Shown here piece after piece: positions 57,301 to 64,000 of a stretch of 64,000 bases of DNA (positions are counted from its first letter, which is position 1; every line of letters starts with the position of its first letter). The stretch covers positions 10,893,168 through 10,957,167 of the forward strand of contig JACSVZ010000016.1 in NCBI GenBank assembly GCA_014706295.1, written 5' to 3'. Position numbers and translations under genes: made by a program. The notes under the pieces were generated by a model. The model made no database searches. It was not told the origin of the DNA and was given only the letters and a program-made list of their open reading frames with translations. Source of the DNA: Lycocorax pyrrhopterus obiensis. Taxonomy: Eukaryota; Chordata; Aves; Passeriformes; Paradisaeidae.

Positions 57301-58289
57301 AACGGCTGGGACAGTGCAGAGCCAGGGAACGGCTGGGACAATCCAGAGCCGGGGAACGGCTGGGACAGTGCAGAGCCAGGGAATGGCTGGGACAGTGCAG
57401 AGCCAGGGAACGGCTGGGACAATCCAGAGCCGGGGAACGGCTGGGACAGTGCAGAGCCAGGGAACGGCTGGGACAGTGCAGAGCCGGGGAACGGCTGGGA
57501 CAATCCAGAGCCAGGGAACGGCTGGGACAGTGCAGAGCCAGGGAACGGCTGGGACAGTGCAGAGCCAGGGAACGGCTGGGACAATCCAGAGCCGGGGAAC
57601 GGCTGGGACCGTCCAGAGCCGGGGAACGGCTGGGACAATCCAGAGCCGGGGAACGGCTGGGACCGTCCAGAGCCGGGGAACGGCTGGGACAATCCAGAGC
57701 CGGGGAACGGCTGGGACCGTCCAGAGCCGGGGAACGGCTGGGACAATCCAGAGCCGGGGAACGGCTGGGACAGTGCAGAGCCAGGGAACGGCTGGGACAA
57801 TCCAGAGCCGGGGAACGGCTGAGACAGTGCAGAGCCAGGGAACGGCTGGGACAGTGCAGAGCCGGGGAACGGCTGGGACAATCCAGAGCCAGGGAACGGC
57901 TGGGACAATCCAGAGCCGGGGAACGGCTGGGACAGTGCAGAGCCAGGGAACGGCTGGGACCATCCAGAGCCGGGGAACGGCTGGGACAGTGCAGAGCCAG
58001 GGAATGGCTGGGACAGTGCAGAGCCAGGGAATGGCTGGGACCATCCAGAGCCAGGGAACGGCTGGGACAATCCAGAGCCACGGGAACGGCTGGGACAGTG
58101 CAGAGCCAGGGAATGGCTGGGACCATCCAGAGCCGGGGAACGGCTGGGACAGTGCAGAGCCAGGGAATGGCTGGGACCATCCAGAGCCGGGGAATGGCTG
58201 GGACAGTGCAGAGCCACGGGAACGGCTGGGACAGTGCAGAGCCACAGGAATGACTGGGGTAATTCTAGAGCCACGGGAACGGCCGGGAT
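57293..58289 (+). repeat. 27-bp GC-rich minisatellite, about 36 copies
   Basis: Each unit has GGGAACGGCTGGGAC, a variable 5-nt word (AGTGC, AATCC, CGTCC or CATCC), then AGAGCC and A or G. I count about 17 AGTGC, 11 AATCC, 3 CGTCC and 4 CATCC units plus degenerate end copies (last about 58240-58289). A few junctions carry an extra base (CCACGGG), making 28-bp units that shift frame. Because 27 is a multiple of 3 and the unit lacks stops, one plus frame (57119-58291, GTAGTVQSQ-type repeat) and three minus frames (Pro/Ser/Trp-rich, up to 57001-58398) stay open. These have no independent sign of being genes. Confidence 0.97.
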
Positions 58290-61200
58290 AATCGGCTTTG
58301 CTTTTCTTCCTATATTTTTTTAATAGAGCACTGTGTTTGTAAATAAAAATACGGAATACTAAAAACCAGTCTACACTGTTTAACTTCATGGTGTCCATTT
58401 TTCATGGGTGAAGCAGAATGGCGAGAGGCAGGGAGTAAGTAGAAATGTAAAGAGAACTTTTAAAAGGTTCCTATATTTCCATTTCAGCACTTATACAGCA
58501 TTTTTCCCCCAATGATCTCTGCTTTTCCTCTGCTAGAATGTGCTAGGATGTTGTGTGTGCCTGCACAAGAACAACTGGGACCACACGTGCTCTGAGACAG
58601 CTTTGCGGTAGGCAGTGAGTGAAGCAGTTCAAAGTACCCAGCTACATCTGCAGTGTGTAACACAAGTTATACCAGGACTTTTGCTTTTCTATTTCTGCTA
58701 TCACTTGCGTTGGAGTCATTGAATACAGCTGCACTTAGGCTCTTGCAACTGCACCTGTAGAAAAGTGGAACATTTGGGGGAAGAATCAGTGTTTCTGTGT
58801 TGTTGTACAACTTACAATGAGGAGATAATACATGACACAGAGCATCTTCCTAATTTTTTTCGTGATGGTTCTGTCATCTAACAAATTACATCATTTTTTC
58901 TTCCTCCTTATAATATTTCCACCTGATTCTGTTTATGGAGTCATTCTGGAAGAGGGAAGCATCTCCTGAGAAATATGCTTAATCCTTACAGTACATCTGA
59001 AAGTTTTCTAAAATTGCATTTCTGTTCAAACCCCAAGGCTTCTTTTTCTTACCTTGAAAACAGATTTGTATTTCTGATGCAATTTCTACACCCTGACAAG
59101 TTTTTTGGCACCAGCTTACACAGCTCGGTTGATTTCAGAGCAGCTGTATGAATTACACACCAGGAGAGTACGTGGCATTACAGCTGCTTTTAGTGTGGCA
59201 GAAAGGCCATGGATATCACACCAAAAACAGCTTCTCAGATTTTTCACAGAACATGCGATATCTTGCACCGACAACACTGGGCAAAACTTTTGCTGATGTT
59301 CTGTGAGTTTTAACTATCACTGCGTCTTTCAAAATGCGTGCGCAGCTTGCACTGCAAGTGACCTTCATACAAGGCTTCTGTGCTGTCTAAACACATTTTG
59401 TGTAGTAGAATAATCAGCAGTGAGTAAGCCAAATGATGATTTTAAGCCTCTACTTTCTCTTACAAGTAGCTATGTGACAGTAATGTGCTCTGTGAAGCTC
59501 TTGTGGAGAGCTTGTGTGACACAACCACACCTGAAATGGAAGAGCTCCCACAGGAAGTGGGCTGGGAACTTTCACACACACAAGTGCCAGCTACAGCTGC
59601 AGCCCCAAAGGAGGCAGAAGCAATGTGCTCAGAACAAAAAACTAACTGAATAAAGCTGCATTTTCCATTGAAGCAATTGTTGCAAGGCCTGGCTGTTTAT
59701 TGGGTCAGACACATGGACTTGTCTTCTTTACTAGGAAAACAGATTTTTTTTAAGGATTGAAAGAGAAAAAACAAAATATGCCTTCCTAGGAGCAACATGT
59801 AACTATTACAATGTTTAATACTTTGAGTATCCTGAAATTGTGTTCTAATCAGCATCATAGCAGTTACTGCAATAGAACAGGTTGTGGCAACTTCATACTT
59901 CCTCTTTCTGACTTTTCTGTTTTGTATTTAGGCTATACGTCCTCCGTGGCTTATAGCAGGTGCTGTGACATTGTCATTTATAGAGGCTGATTAATACATC
60001 ATTTACAATTTACTAGATTTAGGACCCAAGTATTAAAACCAGTGATTTCAGTATTTGAATATAATAGTTTAATATTTGAAGAGTGTAAGGAGTTTATAAA
60101 TTTTTAACATGCCAAGTACTAAACTTGAATTTTATAAATTGATGAAAAACTACGAATACAGGGTTCTTGTATAATTCTGTTTCTTTATAAACCAGTACTT
60201 TAAGACTTAAATATTTGCTGATTTAGATTAAGAATTTTTTGTTTTACAACTATATACGAATATGCTGGAAACATTCGGTGATTGTTGATCTGTAGGTGTA
60301 AGAAACACTTCCATATATACTCTTTCCTCTTTGTGATTATTTCATTTTAGGATAATGACAAATACAAATTTCATTATGTGTCAAAAATACTGCATTAACT
60401 TAATAAATGAATAGAAAGTGCATTTTTGGGTAATGTAAGTTTATTCCCAACATATGGCCCTGTAAGGACCTCTATAGAAAGATATATTGCAGATATCACA
60501 AGTGAACAACATATTATTTTTACTGTAATATGCAAATAAAGTTGCTTTTGACAAAAGACAAAATGAAGATCTATGTATAAAGGGTACATATCTTCCAAAA
60601 AAAAAAGGAAAAATTAAGGAAATCATCACTTCAACATATATTTCACCAATAAAAGATAGCTCCGTTCAAATGAGCTATCAGCAGCTTTCCCACCAAGAAG
60701 ACATTTAACCTGTAACAAAGAACTGATGTGAAAATTTACGTGCACATTTTCTCCAATAACAAAAGCTGATTTTAAGTTACTGACTGTGTGTTCACACTGT
60801 GTGTTGCAGTTCAGTGTCACCTCAATTGTTCTTATGTGAGTTTTAAAGGCCATACATAACTACCCTATATGATTGCAATGATGTAAATCTTAAAGTACTT
60901 CAGGGTTTCTTAAGGTTTTCTTTTTTAACTTGGCTCACTTCAGTGATCTACTTTAAAGTATGTCCTTGCCAACAGTTGTAGAAGTGCAACACTAAGAAGC
61001 TGGTGAATTGGAATATAGAACAATACACATTCAGAACTTTTTGTTAACTAACCTTGTAGCTATAAAAAAGATCAGGATATTGATACTGTTGCATACTGAA
61101 CTGTTTCCCAATAGTTCTTCAATATAATTGAATAGTTTCAATTGCTTTTTAAGGAATTCCAGCAGCACGTAGCAATATTAAACTAAGAACCTGATTTGTC

Positions 61201-61826
61201 ATGCAATGAACTTTCAAAAAGCTAAGAGGATGAAAACTTACAGTGGCTCTTACTTGATAGGAAAATTAACATCAGACTCACCTCTTAAAGCTGAAAAAAT
61301 TATGCCCTGTCCCACCATACACCACCTTCTGCATTGGTTACCAGGTGGTTAATGTTAAGAAAATTTATTTCAATATTTTAAATGCTCTTTAGCTATTCCA
61401 TGCTCTGCAGTATCTAATTTTGTAGTGAATAAACTTCTCAAACATGATGAATCTTAGTTCATGGTGTACATTATGAGCAGCAACATGACTGCTCATATGT
61501 AACAGCATTTGTGAACAATTAAATTAAATAATAACAAAATTTAGTGTGCTGTAGTAGAGTTCATTCCCATGGAAGGAGTCACTGGCAATGTTATTAAATT
61601 CTACAATAACTCTAATTAGGTAAAGGGGCCAGAGACCTCAAACTGTTTCTGGAAACCTTTTCCAGTCACAATGATATTTTCCATATGTTTCCTGTTTCTG
61701 CATTTATGAGTTTTTTACTTCAGGTGCATTAAGTGTCACAGCATTTATAATGCAGCCTATGTATTGAGGATGGCTACTTTAGATGTAGTTGATACCTTAA
61801 AAAAATAAAATTAAAAATCACTGAAG

Positions 61827-61880
61827 TAGAATCACAGAATATTCTAAGTTGGAAAGGACCTATTGAGCCCAACTGAATAA
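61827..61880 (-). mobile_element. CR1 LINE 3'-end fragment, reverse orientation
   Basis: GAATCACAGAATATTCTAAG followed by TTGGAAAGGACCTATTGAGC and CCAACTG is the reversed CR1 3' terminus (usual form AGAATCACAGAAT, GGTTGGAAAGGACCT, CCAAC). It is about 54 bp, strongly truncated, and just downstream of the SLC16A14 coding end, so possibly inside its 3' UTR. Confidence 0.9.
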
Positions 61881-62307
61881 TTTCAGAAAGATATGAGAAC
61901 TTTTCTTCAGATTTGCATCACAGAAATAGTAATTTTACTATGCTGAATTAATGGAGTTATTATAGTAGCATTTCAACAGTAGCTGACTAGCCAGGCAAGA
62001 AATACAATCATTTTCTTATTCTCAGTAACTAATCTTTTATCAGATTGAATACATAGTAGGAAGGACCTTTTTAAATCATTCATGTCCTGACCAAATTCTC
62101 TCATAGGACTAGTGTAAATCAGAGTAACTGCACTGCAGTCAGTGGATTTTCACCAATGGTTGATGGTGAAAAGTTAAAAGAGAAGCAAGGGTAAGGGCTC
62201 TTACCATTGTTCTAATATTAAAATACTAGCAGTGTGCTTTTAATCGCTGTATTTGGTAGTTCTAAAGTAAAATATCTTAAATAATTTTAAAAGCATATTT
62301 CCAATAA

Positions 62308-62313
62308 TTTATT
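62308..62313 (-). terminator. SLC16A14: Candidate polyadenylation signal for SLC16A14
   Basis: Minus-strand AATAAA lies about 120 nt after the stop codon. AATAAA is common by chance in such AT-rich DNA, and the mammalian 3' UTR is longer, so the true site may be further left. Confidence 0.25.
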
Positions 62314-62430
62314 AGCATTATGGAGCACATTGGCTTTTCACTTAAGTGCAGCTAAATGTGGTTGGTTCTATCAACACAACAGAAACATGGAAACAAAAAC
62401 GTTCTGTAAAAAAATCTTCTGGAATTTGTT

Positions 62431-62579
62431 CTATACTTGTGCTTCTTCTGTAGATTTTTCTCTTGGTTGTTTCTTTTGAATACAAGGTTGTATAAGTAAA
62501 AATATTATTCCCACCATGTATAGCAATCCAGCTATGTAAAAAGAAAAGTCGTATTTTTGTGTGATGTCATATATCCAAC
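62431..62579 (-). CDS. SLC16A14: SLC16A14 last coding exon (MCT14 C-terminus)
   Basis: On the minus strand, acceptor ATTTTCCAG| at 62580 is followed by 149 nt. The exon enters one base into a Gly codon and reads (G)WIYDITQKYDFSFYIAGLL, then YMVGIIFLLIQPCI and a hydrophilic tail ending EEAQV before TAG at 62433-62431. This matches the C-terminus of SLC16A14, with the GWIYDITQKYDFSFYI stretch nearly identical to mammalian. SLC16A14 is a plasma-membrane member of the monocarboxylate transporter family with 12 membrane spans, and its substrate is not well settled. This exon carries the last span (about FSFYIAGLLYMVGIIFLLI) and the cytosolic tail. The remaining exons lie beyond the right edge. The convergent orientation with FBXO36 matches human synteny. 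Confidence 0.92.
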
Positions 62580-64000
62580 CTGGAAAATAAGGACAAAATG
62601 TGTTTGTTACAAAGCTTGACAAAAAGGTACACTGCATGTGAAAATACAAAAAATACTTCACATTTCTTTCATGACATTTCTGTCAAATCCACAGATGCTT
62701 TGTGGGAAAAAATATTTTTCAAACAAGTTATCACAGGTCTGATTTTAAAATCAACATTTTGTAATCCCAAACCAATTAGTTCTTCCCCGCTACCACTGCC
62801 TCTGTAAAATGCTCAATACAGGTTAGTTCAAATGCTGTGCCTTGTGCAAGCAAATACATTCCCCATAGCTGTCTCCAAGACTCACATACCAATAGAAGAC
62901 TGTTCAAGAGATACAATCTCAGTACTGCAATGACTCTCATTCCAAACTCAGGTCCTTTGCAAAAACACATTAAAATTACTTTGGGAAAGTTTGAGAACCC
63001 AAACCAGCAAAATTCCCTCGCATCACACTGGCTGCATTGCGATGTACCTACAAGACCAGAAACTCCCTTTACATCAGCTAGTTGCATCCAATTTGCTTCG
63101 TAAAAGACCAAATACAGAGACAGGTTTAGCACAGACTGGGAGGTGCTGAGGGAACATGGCAGAGTAAAACACTGCTGCTTTTCAAGGGGCACTGAGCAAG
63201 CTTTCTTCTGACTCGTGTTGTTCACTCAGTGGTGGGGAGAGAAGAGGCTCTCGCTTTTCTGGGCTGCTCGTGTGCTGCTGGCTTCCCCTCAGCCTAGAGC
63301 TGCCCTGGCTGACCACAGCCATGACTCCCAAGGTTTCTTATCGCTTTCTTCTGATCAGCACCTCCGTAAAAGAGAGCTGAAGTCCAGTGTAGCACTGACA
63401 ATCAGTACCTGTATCTCTTCTGTGCTCCCCCGCCTCTCTCTATGAGGAAATTTGTAATGAATGTCTGCTTAAACCTAAGTAACTCTAGGGATAACATACA
63501 TACACTTCTCCCTTCTGCTGGGGATGGCAGTAAAGAGATTATGAGCAGTACAGTCTGCAAAGTAGGTATTTCTGGCTGAAGGAAGACAAAGCAAAGTTAG
63601 TTAAATCAACACATCCACTGGCAGCTTAGAGTGGTGACACCCAAACACACAGCACAGTCCTTGGGCTAATGCTGTGGTACAAATGGCTGCCTACTCTGGG
63701 AACTAATCACCATTTCTTCATGTGGGTAAAGGAATGAGTATGTATAGTGCATATACTACACAAAACATGAAACAACAGGTTACACCTTTCTCATTAAACA
63801 AAATAAATTGGTGTAAGATACTATTTTAAGGAAACACACCATTGTAAGGATAGATTATAATAGATTTGGGGTTATGTCCAAGAACTGTAATTTTCAATGT
63901 GAGGACAGTGAGCTGGAACCTAGCAGATGTGACCTGTAAATCTGTACAATGTAAAGCTGGATGTTATGTCCATTCTGGAGCAGCTGTGATTTTGTTAACT
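62580..64000 (-). other. SLC16A14: SLC16A14 last intron (partial)
   Basis: No upstream SLC16A14 exon was recognised. A 149-codon minus frame at 62776-63225 looked tempting but does not match the transporter and has no suitable splice context in phase, so it is treated as incidental. The window ends inside this intron. Confidence 0.7.

Larger units (their letters stand above)
58290..62430. other. Intergenic sequence and probable SLC16A14 3' UTR
   Basis: This is AT-rich sequence without a recognised intact gene. The right part must include the SLC16A14 3' UTR, read leftward from 62430. A minus-strand AATAAA lies at 62313-62308 and another at 61369-61364. A CR1 end is at 61827-61880. An open segment at 59117-59293 (+) follows an acceptor-like site and has faint similarity to the FBXO36 C-terminus (see findings). 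Confidence 0.6.

Noticed and set aside
57001..58398. 465-, 353- and 301-codon minus frames over the tandem repeat as a protein gene
   Set aside because: Explained by a stop-free 27-bp unit. The different frames arise from 28-bp units, and the non-repeat ends show no known protein.
62776..63225. 149-codon minus frame upstream of the SLC16A14 last exon
   Set aside because: Briefly suggestive words (IEHF, SYG) do not align in order with the transporter, and no acceptor/donor pair in the needed phase was seen.

Overview
This is nuclear DNA from a bird, most likely a passerine. It is intron-rich and AT-rich, holds several CR1 LINE 3' ends, and carries a solo LTR of the ERVL-like type common in songbird genomes. 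No bacterial or viral gene organisation is present. The three genes that can be recognised, TRIP12 (-), FBXO36 (+) and SLC16A14 (-), lie in the same order and orientation as on human 2q36.3.

Positions 1 to about 36.7 kb hold the 5' part of TRIP12 on the minus strand, which encodes a HECT-type E3 ubiquitin ligase. It comprises a non-coding first exon in the CpG island, a start-codon exon (9542-9652) and a frame-neutral second coding exon (978-1103). The large next exon lies beyond the left edge. The introns carry CR1 fragments, a 586-bp solo LTR (12342-12927), G-runs and A/C- or G/T-rich simple sequence.

From about 35.4 to 37.4 kb there is a strong CpG island acting as a head-to-head TRIP12/FBXO36 promoter. 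It contains a near-perfect RFX X-box and a YY1 site. FBXO36 then runs rightward. Its first exon ends at a good donor (37355), and its F-box exon is clear at 54630-54800 but carries an internal 2-nt frameshift and stop. The middle exon and an intact last exon could not be found, so FBXO36 looks broken here, unless the sequence has errors or gaps.

From 57.2 to 58.3 kb, between the convergent FBXO36 and SLC16A14, is a GC-rich 27-bp minisatellite of about 36 copies with nested 54-bp dimers. A CTCF-like motif sits directly beside it. At 62431-62579 (-) is the last coding exon of SLC16A14, an orphan monocarboxylate-transporter-family gene. The window ends in its last intron.

The genes share a neighbourhood and a promoter rather than one pathway. 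TRIP12 and FBXO36 both relate to ubiquitin ligation (a HECT E3 and an SCF substrate adaptor), but nothing in the sequence shows that they act together. Gene identities come from recognising the encoded peptides and synteny. No database search was run.
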